From an uncultured Tateyamaria sp. (GTDB lineage Bacteria > Pseudomonadota > Alphaproteobacteria > Rhodobacterales > Rhodobacteraceae), in assembly GCF_947503705.1 (NCBI RefSeq), contig NZ_CANNES010000001.1:372001-436000 (forward strand): a DNA stretch of 64,000 nucleotides, in the 5' to 3' direction. Both the position numbers and the translations under genes were made by a program. This document shows positions 26,495 through 36,656 of this stretch, piece after piece. The notes beneath the pieces were generated by a model. It saw only the letters and a program-made list of their open reading frames with translations. It did no database searches and had not been told where the DNA came from. The stretch's first letter is position 1. Every line of letters starts with the position of its first letter.

Positions 26495-27211
26495 TCAATC
26501 AGAGGGAGGGCGGTCCTTTGCCAGATGCACCTCGGCCCGAATGCGTTCCAGATAATCCCGCAAGAGAGACACACGATGCGGGCGAAAACTGTCTTCGGTC
26601 ACGATCAGGTCGTCCATCCGGTCCAGCCGGAACATCCGAAAATCGCGGCGCAAGTGGCACCAGGCCAACAGCACGTTGGTGTTGTCCATGTAAACGATGC
26701 CCAGGGGTTTCACGCCCCGTTCGGTCTGGGCCCCCTTCCCGTCCTCATAGGCAAAGCGCACGCTGACCTCATCCCAGGCCGCCTGCCGCAACACGCCCAC
26801 GTCAATGCGCGGCGGTTCGGGCCGCCAATAGCGACGCGCATCCAGCACCGCATGTTTCAACCGGTGCGCTTGCGCGGGCGGCACCCGGGCCTGGATCTTG
26901 GCCAGCGCAGAGGTTGCCGCCTTGGCCAGCGCCGGATCAGCGATCACCGCCACATCACGCAGGCCCAGAACCAGCGCCTCCAACTCGTCATTCTCGAACC
27001 CCAATGGTGGCAGCGACGCGTCCTCGATCAGGGTAAAGCCAAATCCAGCTTCCCCATCGATCACCGCTCCAAGGCCGCGCAATTCGTCAATGTCCCTGTA
27101 GATCGTGCGCAGTGACACATCCATCTCGTAGGCCAGCGACTGGGCGGTCACGGGTGGTGGCAGGCGACGCAGGCTTTGCATCAATTGAAACAGGCGGTGG
27201 GTACGGGTCAT
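26495..27211 (-). CDS. YafY-type transcriptional regulator with WYL domain
   Basis: The ATG at 27211 gives 238 residues. An N-terminal HTH_11 domain (RTHRLFQLMQSLRRLPPPVT, TIYRDIDELRGLG) is followed by a WYL-type ligand domain (RFAYEDGKGAQTERGVKPLG, DFRMFRLDRMDDL). It is divergent from the GST gene with only 82 bases between starts, so it is likely to regulate that gene and itself. The ligand is unknown. Confidence 0.88.
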   Translation of the reverse strand: MTRTHRLFQLMQSLRRLPPPVTAQSLAYEMDVSLRTIYRDIDELRGLGAVIDGEAGFGFTLIEDASLPPLGFENDELEALVLGLRDVAVIADPALAKAATSALAKIQARVPPAQAHRLKHAVLDARRYWRPEPPRIDVGVLRQAAWDEVSVRFAYEDGKGAQTERGVKPLGIVYMDNTNVLLAWCHLRRDFRMFRLDRMDDLIVTEDSFRPHRVSLLRDYLERIRAEVHLAKDRPPSD

Positions 27212-27293
27212 GATCCACCTTACCACAACTCCTGCCAAAAACTGTCAACAAGGTTCCGTAGCTCTCTGCCAAGTTGCACCTTCGGAGAAACGC

Positions 27294-27986
27294 ATGCTGA
27301 CCCTCGTTGCCTATCCCCCTGCTTTTGATCAACCCAGCGCCAGCCCGTTTTGCGTAAAGGCCCTGTACCTGCTGAACATGTCGGGCCTGCCATGGCAACG
27401 CAACGACACAAACGACCCGCGCAATTGGCCCAATGCCAAGCTTCCCGCGCTATGGATCGAGGATCAGATCATCGGCGACAGCGACGGCATTCGCGCGTTC
27501 CTGGAAGGCAAGGGGGCTCAGTTTGACAAAGGTCTCAGCGATTTGGATCGCGCAACCTCTCGCGCCTTTATTCGCATGGCCGAAGAGCATATGTATTTTC
27601 ATCTTCTTCTGGACAGGTGGGCAGATGATGCCGTTTGGCCTCGTATCAGAGACACATATTTCTCTGAGCTGCCCGGGCTTTTACGGAATTTCATCGCCGG
27701 TGGCATGCGGCGCACCGTCTTGAAAGGGATGCAAACGCAGGGCCTTGGCCGCCTGACACCTGAAGAGCGGATGGCCCGCATAGAACCAGACCTTCAGGCC
27801 ATCGCTCATAGGCTGTGGCAGGGTCCGTTTCTCTTTGGGGCGACACCTTCCGCTGCTGATGCAAGCGTGGCGCCAATGCTGGCCGCGATGATCGGGACAC
27901 CGGGCGACACTGCGTTGTCACGCCGGGTCAGCGAGGATCAAATTCTGACGGATTACACGACGCGCGTCGCCACGGCACTGGGTTAA
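27294..27986 (+). CDS. Glutathione S-transferase family protein
   Basis: The ATG at 27294 follows GGAGAAACGC; the protein has 230 residues. An N-terminal thioredoxin-like half (LYLLNMSGLPWQRNDTNDPR, NAKLPALWIEDQIIGDSDGI with the conserved cis-Pro and the GDSDGI site for glutathione) precedes an all-helical C-domain (SAADASVAPMLAAMIGTPGD). It likely conjugates or isomerises small electrophiles. It is divergent from a WYL regulator and its stop overlaps the convergent rnr stop by 4 bases. Confidence 0.86.
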   Translation: MLTLVAYPPAFDQPSASPFCVKALYLLNMSGLPWQRNDTNDPRNWPNAKLPALWIEDQIIGDSDGIRAFLEGKGAQFDKGLSDLDRATSRAFIRMAEEHMYFHLLLDRWADDAVWPRIRDTYFSELPGLLRNFIAGGMRRTVLKGMQTQGLGRLTPEERMARIEPDLQAIAHRLWQGPFLFGATPSAADASVAPMLAAMIGTPGDTALSRRVSEDQILTDYTTRVATALG

Positions 27987-30238
27987 CGGCGGCTGCGTTT
28001 GACCTTGCGGCTGGTCTTTTCGCTCTTACGCTTGGCCTTGGCCGACTTTCGGCGGGGGCTACGTCCCGCCGGGCTCCGCCGCCCTTTGGGCAGCGATTGA
28101 CCATCGAGCGCCAACAGTTCAAGCGCGATGCCGCCGGTGACCGGCACCGCCTCTGCCAGACGCACGGTAGCGCGCTGGCCGAGGCTGATCACCATACCGG
28201 TGTCTGCACCCATGAGCGTGTTCGCCTCGCGATCAAAATGGAAATACTCCGCCCCGATCGAGCGCATAGGCACCAGGCCATCGGCCCCACTGTCGTCCAG
28301 TTTGACGAAGATGCCGAACTTGGCGATGCCTGCCACCCGGCCCTCCATCTCATCGCCCACACGCTCGCTCAGATATGCGGCAAGATAGCGGTCGGTCGTG
28401 TCCCGTTCCGCCACCATAGACCGGCGTTCGGTGTCAGAGATCTGTGTGCCCGTCTTCTCCAGCGCATCCACATCCTCGGGTGACAGACCGTCCTTGCCCC
28501 AGCCATGAGCCGAGATCAGCGCACGGTGCACAATCAGGTCGGAATAGCGCCGAATGGGCGAGGTGAAATGGGCGTAACTGCGCAGCGCCAGACCAAAATG
28601 GCCGAAATTCTGTGGGCTGTAATAGGCCTGCGTCATCGACCGCAGCGTCGAGATGTTGATCAGCTCGGCGTCTTCGGTGTCCTCCGCCTGCTTGAGCAAG
28701 CGGTTCAGGTGTGCCGTTTTCAAAACCTGCCCCTTGGCCAGGTTCAACCCCGCCGCCTGTACGGTTTCGCGCAGGGCATCAAGCTTGTCAGGCGAGGGTT
28801 CTTCATGCACCCGAAAGAGCAGCGGCGACGCCTTGGCAATCAGAGTTTCCGCCGCCGCCACATTGGCCAGCACCATGAACTCTTCGATCAGGCGGTGGGC
28901 ATCAAGGCGGTCCTTGAAATTGACCGAACTCACTGTGCCGTCATCGTCCAACACGATTTGCCGTTCGGGCAGGTTCAGCTCTAGCGGCTCACGTTTCTTA
29001 CGCGCCTCGACGAGGGCCGCGTAGGCTGCAAAAAGCGGCTTCAAAACAGGCTCTAACAGGGGGCCAGTGCGGTCATTCGGCGTGCCGTCAATGGCCGCCT
29101 GCACCTCTTCGTAATTCAGCGCAGCAGGCGAGCGCATAAGGGCACGATGGAAGGAATGACCGATCTTTTCCCCAAAGGCATCAATCTGCATCCGCACGGC
29201 GATACAAGCACGCGGCACGCCTTCGTGCAGCGAACACAGGTCGCCCGACAACCTGTCGGGCAGCATTGGGACAACCCGGTCGGGGAAATAGGTAGAGTTG
29301 CCCCGTTTGTGCGCCTCGCGATCAAGCGCAGAACCGGACGTGACATAGGCCGCAACATCCGCAATCGCGACCCAGATGACATGGCCCCCTTCGTTCTTGG
29401 GATCCTCATCGGCATGAGCGTAACAGGCATCGTCATGATCCCGCGCATCCCATGGGTCGATGGTGATCAGAGGCATCTCGCGAAAATCCTCGCGGCCCTT
29501 CAGGCCCGCGGGCTTCTTGGCGTCAGCTTCGGCAATCACGGCGTCGGGAAAACTGTCGGGAATGCCATGTTCATGGATCGCGATGAGCGACACGGCCTTG
29601 GGCGCAGAGGGGTCACCCAAACGCTCAACGATGCGGGCACGGGGCAGGCCGACGCGCTGTTTGGGGCCCGCCAATTCCGCCTCAACCAACTCGCCATCTT
29701 TGGCACCGTGAGTCGCGTCACTGGCGACCGACCATTCGCGGTCGCTGCCCTTGTCCACAGGCACGATCCGACCGCCTTCGGCCCCTTTGCGAAACACGCC
29801 CAACACACGACGCGGATTGGTGCCGATGCGGCGGATCAGCCGCGCCTCATAATGGTAGTCTTGATCCTGAACCAGGGTCAGTCGCGCCAGAATACGATCG
29901 CCTTGTCCCAAGGCCGGATCAGACGCGCGCGGGATCACCAACACGCGTGGTTCAACGCCGGTCCCGTGCCATTCCATCGGCGCGGCAAACAGATCACCAT
30001 CCGCATCAGGGGCCAGAACCTGCAACACGCTGACAGGTGGCAGGCGATCCGGGTCCTGATAGGTCTTCTTCCGCTTTTCCAGATGGCCCTCTGCCTCCAA
30101 CTCTTTGAGAAGGCGTTTGAGGTCGATCCGGGCCGCACCTTTGATGCCAAAGGCTTTGGCGATGTCGCGTTTGGCAGTGAGGGTCGGATTGGCGGAAATC
30201 CAGTCAAGGATTTCGGGCTTGGATGGGATACGGGTCAT
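27983..30238 (-). CDS. rnr: Ribonuclease R
   Basis: The 751-residue 3'-5' exoribonuclease has an N-terminal winged-helix/RNB-N region (about 1-65), cold-shock-like domains and the RNB catalytic domain (ITIDPWDARDHDDACYAHAD carries the metal-binding aspartates; FTSPIRRYSDLIVHRALISA). An S1 domain (EGRVAGIAKFGIFVKLDDSG) and a Lys/Arg-rich tail follow. This full order distinguishes RNase R from RNase II. It degrades structured RNA. Confidence 0.96.
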   Translation of the reverse strand: MTRIPSKPEILDWISANPTLTAKRDIAKAFGIKGAARIDLKRLLKELEAEGHLEKRKKTYQDPDRLPPVSVLQVLAPDADGDLFAAPMEWHGTGVEPRVLVIPRASDPALGQGDRILARLTLVQDQDYHYEARLIRRIGTNPRRVLGVFRKGAEGGRIVPVDKGSDREWSVASDATHGAKDGELVEAELAGPKQRVGLPRARIVERLGDPSAPKAVSLIAIHEHGIPDSFPDAVIAEADAKKPAGLKGREDFREMPLITIDPWDARDHDDACYAHADEDPKNEGGHVIWVAIADVAAYVTSGSALDREAHKRGNSTYFPDRVVPMLPDRLSGDLCSLHEGVPRACIAVRMQIDAFGEKIGHSFHRALMRSPAALNYEEVQAAIDGTPNDRTGPLLEPVLKPLFAAYAALVEARKKREPLELNLPERQIVLDDDGTVSSVNFKDRLDAHRLIEEFMVLANVAAAETLIAKASPLLFRVHEEPSPDKLDALRETVQAAGLNLAKGQVLKTAHLNRLLKQAEDTEDAELINISTLRSMTQAYYSPQNFGHFGLALRSYAHFTSPIRRYSDLIVHRALISAHGWGKDGLSPEDVDALEKTGTQISDTERRSMVAERDTTDRYLAAYLSERVGDEMEGRVAGIAKFGIFVKLDDSGADGLVPMRSIGAEYFHFDREANTLMGADTGMVISLGQRATVRLAEAVPVTGGIALELLALDGQSLPKGRRSPAGRSPRRKSAKAKRKSEKTSRKVKRSRR

Positions 30239-30282
30239 GAAACGCAGGTAGCACGCGCACCCGGTGCCGTCATCGTGAAACT

Positions 30283-30855
30283 TCAGGGCAAGTCCTGGGC
30301 CGTGTCCACATCATTGAGTGTATCGACCAAGGCCACCCGCCCCGGCAGTCGCGTCTGCGTGTCGGTCAGCGCATCCGCGGTTGACCACCGGGCACCCGCC
30401 AGAACATCGCGTTGCAAACGGCCCGGATGGCGCGCACCGATCAGCCAAAATCCACCATCCGGCGAGGGACCAAGAACGCAATCATGAGACCCTAGCGCGG
30501 CAATGGCGCGTCCGATGTGATGTGGCTGCACCCCGGAAATATCAGAGCCTATCAAGACACTTTTGGGAGGGGCCTGCCGCAGCAAGCGGATCATGCGCTG
30601 ACCCAGATCACCGTTCCCCTGCCACAATTTGACATCTCGGGGCCCGACCATGACGCGCGACGTTTTGGGCGCATAGCCCGCCACCATCGTCCAGCGCGGG
30701 TCGCGCAAGTGCCGCACGATCCTGTCCACCTGATGCCTGTACCACCAGGTCGCGTCGATCATTCCGATATCGCGGCCCAACCGGGTTTTTACCCGGCCCG
30801 GACGCGGTTGTTTTACCATGATGATCAACCACGGCTTTTCCGCCAGTGGCGTCAA
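30283..30855 (-). CDS. DUF2064 / TIGR04282 family glycosyltransferase-like protein
   Basis: The 190-residue protein contains VKQPRPGRVKTRLGRDIG, QGNGDLGQRMIRLLRQ, VLIGSDISGVQPHHIGRAI and VLGPSPDGGFWLIGAR. This is the nucleotidyl/glycosyltransferase-A fold of the DUF2064/TIGR04282 group. The likely start is TTG at 30855, overlapping the GNAT stop (TTGA); an internal ATG at MVKQPRP is an alternative. It is the third gene of a coupled dapE-GNAT-DUF2064 operon. The reaction is not known from this sequence. Confidence 0.75.
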   Translation of the reverse strand: MTPLAEKPWLIIMVKQPRPGRVKTRLGRDIGMIDATWWYRHQVDRIVRHLRDPRWTMVAGYAPKTSRVMVGPRDVKLWQGNGDLGQRMIRLLRQAPPKSVLIGSDISGVQPHHIGRAIAALGSHDCVLGPSPDGGFWLIGARHPGRLQRDVLAGARWSTADALTDTQTRLPGRVALVDTLNDVDTAQDLP

Positions 30856-31274
30856 AGCACACGGCCCATATCGCGGTGTGGTATGCCTGCGTCATCGTAA
30901 ACGGAGCCAAAGGCGGCAAAACCCAGCTTTTCATAGAACGCCAACGCATGTGTCTGTGCACCCAATACGGCGCGGATCACACCTGCTTGTGCACGCGCCA
31001 CATCCAGGCAAGACCGGATAATGGCAGCCCCCATGCCCGTGCCCCGCGCCTCTTGCAAGACACAGACACGGCCAATCTTGGCCACGTCACCGACGATCAG
31101 GATGCGCGCACAGCCCAGTGGTTTTCCGTCAACTGTCGCCAACACGTGCAACGCCTCTGCGTCGCGGCCATCGACCTCATCCGCTTCGCTGACATTCTGC
31201 TCTTCGATGAAAACAGTGCGGCGTAGGGTCAGGCAGGTGTCGATGTCCTGCGTCTGTGAAATCGTCCATTTCAT
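30852..31274 (-). CDS. GNAT family N-acetyltransferase
   Basis: The 140-residue protein has the GNAT acetyl-CoA motif [20 protein letters not shown] and the C-terminal [20 protein letters not shown]. The [20 protein letters not shown] opening resembles ElaA-type acetyltransferases. It overlaps dapE by 4 bases and the DUF2064 gene by 4 bases. The acceptor is unknown. Confidence 0.88.
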   Translation of the reverse strand: MKWTISQTQDIDTCLTLRRTVFIEEQNVSEADEVDGRDAEALHVLATVDGKPLGCARILIVGDVAKIGRVCVLQEARGTGMGAAIIRSCLDVARAQAGVIRAVLGAQTHALAFYEKLGFAAFGSVYDDAGIPHRDMGRVL

Positions 31275-32416
31275 GCAAAATAGTCTCGCAAAATACGACC
31301 ATAGATCGCCTTGAGCTGTTCTATATGATCCACCCGCACATGTTCATCCACCTGGTGCATCGACTGGCCCACCAGACCAAACTCGACCACCGGGCAGTGA
31401 TTCTTGACAAAGCGGGCGTCCGACGTGCCACCCGTCGTGCTCAGCACCGGGGTCACGCCCGTTTCCGCCGCGACCGCGCCCGCCACCAGATCAGACAAGG
31501 GGCCGGGCGGGGTCAGAAAACTTTCGCCCGACACCTTCACCTTCATCTCGACCTCGACGCCGTAGGCCACCGCGACAGCATCGGCCTGCGCGCCTAGCCA
31601 GGCCGTCAGGCTGTCGCCGGAATGCCGATCGTTAAAGCGGATGTTGACGGCGGACCGCACCTGCGCCGGGATCACATTCGTGGCGGCGTTGCCCGTATCA
31701 ACCGTGACCACCGCAAGGGTGGAGGCATCAAAGTGTTCCGTGCCCTGGTCCAACACGTGGCTAGCCAACTGGTCCATCAGGCGCATCATCGGGGGCAGTG
31801 GGTTGTTGGCACGGTGCGGATAGGCAGAGTGGCCTTGTTTGCCTGTGACAGTAAACCAGGCGGTCAACGACCCACGGCGGCCAATCTTGATCATGTCACC
31901 CATCGCCTCAGGGCAGGTCGGTTCGCCCACCAGACATACGCTCATCGCCTCGCCTTCAAGGTCCATATGATCCAATAGGGCGGTGGTGCCATCGGTTGCA
32001 TCACCTTCCTCGTCACCGGTGATGGCCAGAATAACGGCTCCGTCCGGCGGCGTATCGCGGACGAAATCCACCGCGGCGGCGGCAAAGGCGGCCACACCCG
32101 ATTTCATATCCGTGGTGCCTCGGCCATACATCACGCCGTCTTTCACCTCAGCCCCGAAAGGGGGCATGGACCAATCGCTTTCGACCCCGATTGGGACGAC
32201 GTCGGTGTGGCCATTAAAGCCAAAGGTGCGCGCGTGCCCCTTGTCCCCCCATCGGGCAAACAGGTTGCGAATACCGCCGCGATCTGCCCATTCGCAGTGA
32301 AAACCCGCCCCGCTGAGCAGCTCATGCAGGATATCCAAGGCGCCCTCATCCGCAGGGGTGACAGAGGCACAGCGAACCAGATCAGCAGTCAGGGCAACGG
32401 GATCAACGGGGGGCAT
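31271..32416 (-). CDS. dapE: Succinyl-diaminopimelate desuccinylase DapE
   Basis: The 381-residue M20 metallopeptidase-fold enzyme has [60 protein letters not shown] and [20 protein letters not shown], which carry the dinuclear zinc ligands and the catalytic Glu. It hydrolyses N-succinyl-LL-diaminopimelate in lysine and peptidoglycan synthesis. dapD, an earlier step of the same pathway, lies about 3.3 kb away at 35707-36534. Confidence 0.95.
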   Translation of the reverse strand: MPPVDPVALTADLVRCASVTPADEGALDILHELLSGAGFHCEWADRGGIRNLFARWGDKGHARTFGFNGHTDVVPIGVESDWSMPPFGAEVKDGVMYGRGTTDMKSGVAAFAAAAVDFVRDTPPDGAVILAITGDEEGDATDGTTALLDHMDLEGEAMSVCLVGEPTCPEAMGDMIKIGRRGSLTAWFTVTGKQGHSAYPHRANNPLPPMMRLMDQLASHVLDQGTEHFDASTLAVVTVDTGNAATNVIPAQVRSAVNIRFNDRHSGDSLTAWLGAQADAVAVAYGVEVEMKVKVSGESFLTPPGPLSDLVAGAVAAETGVTPVLSTTGGTSDARFVKNHCPVVEFGLVGQSMHQVDEHVRVDHIEQLKAIYGRILRDYFA

Positions 32417-32674
32417 GGGCCAGCCTTTCGGGCAATTTCACGGTCAGGTAGTGGCGAAAAGGTCGCGATTCCAGCCTCTTGCCGCAACAAGAGAGTTAAC
32501 AGGCCCGCCATTCCTGTGCTAGGGTTGGAGTAATAATATGACCCGAGGCAGGGCATCAGCAGTCCGGTCGCCAACGTGCGACCACACAAAGTGCAAAGAT
32601 CAGCACATCTTGACGCGGGGGTGAACCCCGTGCGCTGCGCGTGTTTTGGCCTCATCAAAAGGGGTGGGCAGGAT

Positions 32675-34276
32675 ATGGTCGCAGCATCGGAACTTCCGAT
32701 CGAAACAGTGCGCGAGGGCGTTGACGCATCGGATATGGCCGAGGCCATCTTTGGCGACGGTGTCGAGGTCGTTTCGGCCTCCTATACCGGGGATCGGGAC
32801 AGCGCCGGCATTTACACAAACGGTGACAGCGTCGCCCCGGGTGTCACGCCCAGCGATACCGGCGTCATCCTGTCGACGGGTGAGGTCGAGGATTTTACCA
32901 ACTCCTCTGGCTCATCGAACCAATCCAACAGCACATCGACCAATACGTCTGGTCAAAACAACAACAGCGACTTCAACGCAGCGGCCGGGGCGCGAACCTA
33001 TGACGCCTCGTATCTCGATGTGGATTTCATCCCCGACGGCAATGTGATGACGATGCAATTCGTCTTCTCATCCGAGGAATACCCCGAATTCCAGAACTCG
33101 GTCTATCAGGACTTTGTCGGCGTCTGGGTGAATGGCCAGTTGATCGAGATGGACGTTGGCGACGGCGACACCGATCCGGGCAACATCAACACCACCAACA
33201 ACATCAACATGTACGTCGACAACTCCAACGACGCCTACAACACCGAGATGGACGGGTTCACGATCACCATGACCCTGACGATGGTGGTCAATCCCGGCAT
33301 CCTGAATTCGATCCGCATCGGTATCGCCGACGTGTCAGACAACAGTTACGATTCCTCATTGCTGATTGCGGGGGATTCGATCCAGACGGATCTGGTAGCG
33401 ATCTCGGACGATGTGAACGTTTATCCCGACGGGACCACTTCGTTCAACGTGCTCGACAACGATGTCAGCCAGCCAGGCAGCACGCTCACGATCACCCATA
33501 TCAATGGCCAACCCGTCAGCTATAACCCGGTGACCGGTGTCGGCACGACGATCACCCTGCCCACCGGGCAGGTAGTCACCGTCGGCCCCAATGGCGAACT
33601 GACCGTGGTGGGCGACGGGGACGAAGAAGACTTCAACTTTACCTACACGGTGACGGACGGGTCCAACACCGATGTTGGCTTTGTCAACGCGACCTCTGTC
33701 CCCTGCTTTGTAGCGGGCACTTTGATCGCAACGGATCGCGGCGACATGCCGGTTGAGACGTTGCAGCCCGGCGATCTGGTCATGACGCAAGATGATGGGG
33801 CGCAACCCCTGCGCTGGATCGGCACGCGGACGGTCGCGGCGCAGGACAACTTCGCCCCTATTCTGATCCGTGCAGGCACCTTTGGGCGGCACGGTGACGT
33901 GCAGGTTTCGCCATTGCACCGGGTGCTGGTGCGCGACAGCCTGGCCGAGCTGCTGTTTGGCGAGGCCGAAGTGCTGGTGGCCGCCAAGGACTTGGTCAAC
34001 GACCATTCCGTGACCCGTCAAGTGGGCGGCACGGTCACATATGTGCATCTGATGTTTGACAAACACCAAGTCGTCTTTACCGAAGGGCTGGCAAGCGAAA
34101 GCTTTTTGCCGGGGCCGCAAACCACCAAGAGCTTTGAGCAAGAGATCGTAGCCGAAATTTGCGCGATATTTCCTGAGTTAGACCCGAAAACCGGCGCAGG
34201 ATACGGCGGTTCTGCCAGACGCACCTTGCGCCATTTCGAGGCGGATCTGCTGCGCAAGGCTCAGGCCGCCGCGTGA
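32675..34276 (+). CDS. Hint-domain protein with choice-of-anchor L-like region
   Basis: The ATG at 32675 follows GGGCAGGAT and gives 533 residues. An N-terminal region (about 20-235) resembles choice-of-anchor L proteins (FVFSSEEYPEFQNSVYQDFV, GVWVNGQ, IRIGIADVSDNSYDSSLLIA). An Ig-like segment follows (about 240-340). The C-terminal Hint domain begins at C344 (PCFVAGTLIATDRGDMPVET) with the block histidine H415 (SPLHRVLV). The acidic, Asp/Asn-rich composition suggests secretion, though no Sec signal is visible. Hint domains can self-process; whether this one does is not shown. It overlaps the next Hint gene by 4 bases (GTGA). Confidence 0.85.
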   Translation: MVAASELPIETVREGVDASDMAEAIFGDGVEVVSASYTGDRDSAGIYTNGDSVAPGVTPSDTGVILSTGEVEDFTNSSGSSNQSNSTSTNTSGQNNNSDFNAAAGARTYDASYLDVDFIPDGNVMTMQFVFSSEEYPEFQNSVYQDFVGVWVNGQLIEMDVGDGDTDPGNINTTNNINMYVDNSNDAYNTEMDGFTITMTLTMVVNPGILNSIRIGIADVSDNSYDSSLLIAGDSIQTDLVAISDDVNVYPDGTTSFNVLDNDVSQPGSTLTITHINGQPVSYNPVTGVGTTITLPTGQVVTVGPNGELTVVGDGDEEDFNFTYTVTDGSNTDVGFVNATSVPCFVAGTLIATDRGDMPVETLQPGDLVMTQDDGAQPLRWIGTRTVAAQDNFAPILIRAGTFGRHGDVQVSPLHRVLVRDSLAELLFGEAEVLVAAKDLVNDHSVTRQVGGTVTYVHLMFDKHQVVFTEGLASESFLPGPQTTKSFEQEIVAEICAIFPELDPKTGAGYGGSARRTLRHFEADLLRKAQAAA

Positions 34277-35349
34277 ACTGGATCGGGCTCACAGACCATG
34301 ATGAGGGGCGCTTTGCCCCAGGTGGCCTTGGCCCCGTCAAAGGCAACGATGTGGGTGATATGCTGGACCGTGGGACCTTGATGATCGAGACCCGCGTGGC
34401 GGGTGACGATCGGCCCCATGACCTCTTGGGGCTCGTCCACAGCTTTCCCTGGGCACGCGAGCTGGCCTTTCGCGCCGTGCCCGGCGGCGGCATTGCCATG
34501 GTCCACAAAAATCACGACGATCTGACGCATGCCGCAATCCGCTGGTTGGGGGATGGGCGGCCACAGACGCTGCGGATTTCCTATGCTTGGGACACGAGCC
34601 AGGGGTGGGCGCGACTATCGCTGGAACAACCCGAGAGTACACGGGTTCTGCACAGCACGGTCACCAATCCACGCCCCATCCTGACCAGTGACTTGCGCGA
34701 TATCACCTTGGGCAGCGGCGCGCGGACGCTGTCCAAAGAGGTGCTGTTTGTCGCCGCTGCGACTGACATCACGCCGCTGGGGCCAATGCCATCGCTGCAT
34801 CCGGGCACACCCATCGCGACCCCCACCGGCTACCGCGCGGCGGGCAACCTGCGGCGCGGGGACACGGTGATCAGCGATGCAGGGCAGATCATTCCGGTGC
34901 TTCAAACGGTACGCCACGCCATGCCTGCCCGTGGCAGCTTTGCCCCTGTCCGCCTGCATGCCCCCTATTTTGAGTTGGGGCGCGACATCGTCGTCGCCCC
35001 GGAACAGCGGCTTGTCCTCAAAGGATCAGAGGTCGAATACATTTTTGGGCAAGAGGCGGTTCTTGTGCCTGCCCGTCACCTGGTAAACGGCTATGCAGCG
35101 TCCTGGGTCGCACCCCAGTCGGTTGCCGAATATGTGCAGCTTGTGTTGCCCGGGCACGAGGCGATTATGGCGGCAGGTGCAGCACTCGAAAGTCTCTATA
35201 TCGGGCGCTTGCGCCGTAAACCTGATCATCTGGCTGCCAGCGTACTGTCGGATGTGCCGCGCGGGTTACTGCCCGAACACGCAAGGCCCATCCATCAGGT
35301 TTTACGCCCATTCGAGGCGATTACGCTGATTGACCAGCGCGCGGCCTAG
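34273..35349 (+). CDS. Second Hint-domain protein, degenerate active site
   Basis: The start is GTG at 34273, coupled to the upstream Hint gene; the protein has 358 residues. The N-terminal half (about 1-165) may be a LamG/concanavalin-like domain (GTLMIETRVAGDDRPHDLLG). The C-terminal Hint-like domain runs from about 173 (SLHPGTPIATPTGYRAAGNL). At the position of the nucleophilic cysteine there is S174, and the block histidine is replaced by Q245 (VAPEQRLVLK). It may be a non-cleaving partner of the upstream protein. The gene overlaps the convergent small gene by 4 bases. Confidence 0.78.
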   Translation: MNWIGLTDHDEGRFAPGGLGPVKGNDVGDMLDRGTLMIETRVAGDDRPHDLLGLVHSFPWARELAFRAVPGGGIAMVHKNHDDLTHAAIRWLGDGRPQTLRISYAWDTSQGWARLSLEQPESTRVLHSTVTNPRPILTSDLRDITLGSGARTLSKEVLFVAAATDITPLGPMPSLHPGTPIATPTGYRAAGNLRRGDTVISDAGQIIPVLQTVRHAMPARGSFAPVRLHAPYFELGRDIVVAPEQRLVLKGSEVEYIFGQEAVLVPARHLVNGYAASWVAPQSVAEYVQLVLPGHEAIMAAGAALESLYIGRLRRKPDHLAASVLSDVPRGLLPEHARPIHQVLRPFEAITLIDQRAA

Positions 35350-35714
35350 TCCTCGGCACCGGCGCTTTCTTCACCATCAAAAAACGGCGTCATTTGCGCC
35401 ACGATCACGGAGTTTTCGTCCAGCGCACGCTGCATCAGTTCACGTTCGCCTGCATCAATCTCGTGACCTTGCGCCTCGCGCTCCGCCAAGGTGCCATAGC
35501 CTGTGACGTCCAGCGGCGCAGTGTCCGCCTGTTTCAACAGGGCCACGGTTTCACGCACCGCCTCGGCCTCGTCCACACCGCTGGCAAAGCACATCAGTGC
35601 CGCACCGGTCGCCCCCTCGGGCAGCCCGTCACCGGACTTGCGCCCGATCTGCACCAGCAGGGTATAGACCTGCTGGCGCGATGGTTTCTTGGGCTTGGCG
35701 GCCTTGTCAGTCAC
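35346..35714 (-). CDS. Conserved small protein coupled to dapD
   Basis: The 122-residue protein has a Lys-rich start and a helical, acidic body ([57 protein letters not shown]). I do not recognise the family. The start is GTG at 35714, overlapping dapD by 8 bases, so it is translationally coupled to dapD. It has no signal peptide or membrane segment. Confidence 0.7.
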   Translation of the reverse strand: MTDKAAKPKKPSRQQVYTLLVQIGRKSGDGLPEGATGAALMCFASGVDEAEAVRETVALLKQADTAPLDVTGYGTLAEREAQGHEIDAGERELMQRALDENSVIVAQMTPFFDGEESAGAED

Positions 35715-36534
35715 GCAGCAACTCGTTGATCGAGGTCTTGGACCGCGTGCGCGCGTCGACCTTTTTCACGATGACCGCGCAATAGAGGTTCACACCGTTC
35801 TTGGACGGCATGGAGCCTGCCACAACGACCGAACCTGCAGGTACTTCGCCATAGGTGAATTCGCCGGTTTCGCGATCCACGATCTTGGTCGACTGGCCGA
35901 TGAACACGCCCATGCCCAGCACTGAGCCCTCGCGGACGATACAACCCTCGACAACCTCGGAGCGGGCGCCAATGAAACAGTTATCTTCGATGATGGTGGG
36001 GCCCGCCTGCATCGGCTCAAGCACACCGCCGATACCGACGCCGCCTGACAGGTGCACATTCTTGCCGATCTGCGCACAAGAGCCGACGGTGGCCCAGGTA
36101 TCAACCATCGTGCCCTCGTCCACATAGGCACCAAGGTTCACGAAAGACGGCATAAGCACCACACCCGGCGCAATAAAGGCCGATTTGCGGACCACACAGT
36201 TCGGCACCGCACGGAAACCGGCAGCCTTCCATTCGTTGTCGCCCCAGCCCTTGAACTTGCTGTCGACCTTGTCCCACCAGCCGCCGCCTTGCGGGCCGCC
36301 GTCCTGCTGTTCCATGTCCTTGATGCGAAAGCCCAGAAGGACCGCCTTCTTGGCCCATTGGTTCACATGCCAGTTGCCGTCGTCCTGACGTTCCGCAACC
36401 CGCAAACCGCCACCATCAAGGGCGGCCAGCGTGTCCTCGATCGCCTCGCGTTGCTCTCCTGTCGTGGCAGGCGTAATTGTGTCACGGGCCTCCCAGGCGG
36501 CTTCGATGGCGGTTTCAAGCTGTGCGTTGGACAT
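35707..36534 (-). CDS. dapD: Tetrahydrodipicolinate N-succinyltransferase DapD
   Basis: The 275-residue left-handed beta-helix enzyme shows hexapeptide repeats in [20 protein letters not shown] and [40 protein letters not shown] and the N-terminal helical domain are typical of DapD. It transfers succinyl from succinyl-CoA to tetrahydrodipicolinate, two steps before DapE. It is divergent from the LOG gene across about 120 bases. Confidence 0.96.
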   Translation of the reverse strand: MSNAQLETAIEAAWEARDTITPATTGEQREAIEDTLAALDGGGLRVAERQDDGNWHVNQWAKKAVLLGFRIKDMEQQDGGPQGGGWWDKVDSKFKGWGDNEWKAAGFRAVPNCVVRKSAFIAPGVVLMPSFVNLGAYVDEGTMVDTWATVGSCAQIGKNVHLSGGVGIGGVLEPMQAGPTIIEDNCFIGARSEVVEGCIVREGSVLGMGVFIGQSTKIVDRETGEFTYGEVPAGSVVVAGSMPSKNGVNLYCAVIVKKVDARTRSKTSINELLRD

Positions 36535-36656
36535 TTGGATTCTCCCCGAAAAGCGTTGCGGCGCTTAGACAACAAAGCGCACAGCCATGCAATCATATCT
36601 GGGCATCCCCGCAGCACCGCGATACCCCTTGAAACAAGCCTAAGGGAGCAGACCAA

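Noticed and set aside
29147-30487. A 446-codon open frame on the plus strand across rnr
   Set aside because: It is antisense to RNase R, which has full domain structure. The frame has no family motif or ribosome-binding site.
32611-32630. GGGG/CCCC hairpin upstream of the first Hint gene as a regulatory element
   Set aside because: The stem is only 4-5 bp and lies in a 258-base gap that otherwise shows nothing clear, so chance is likely.
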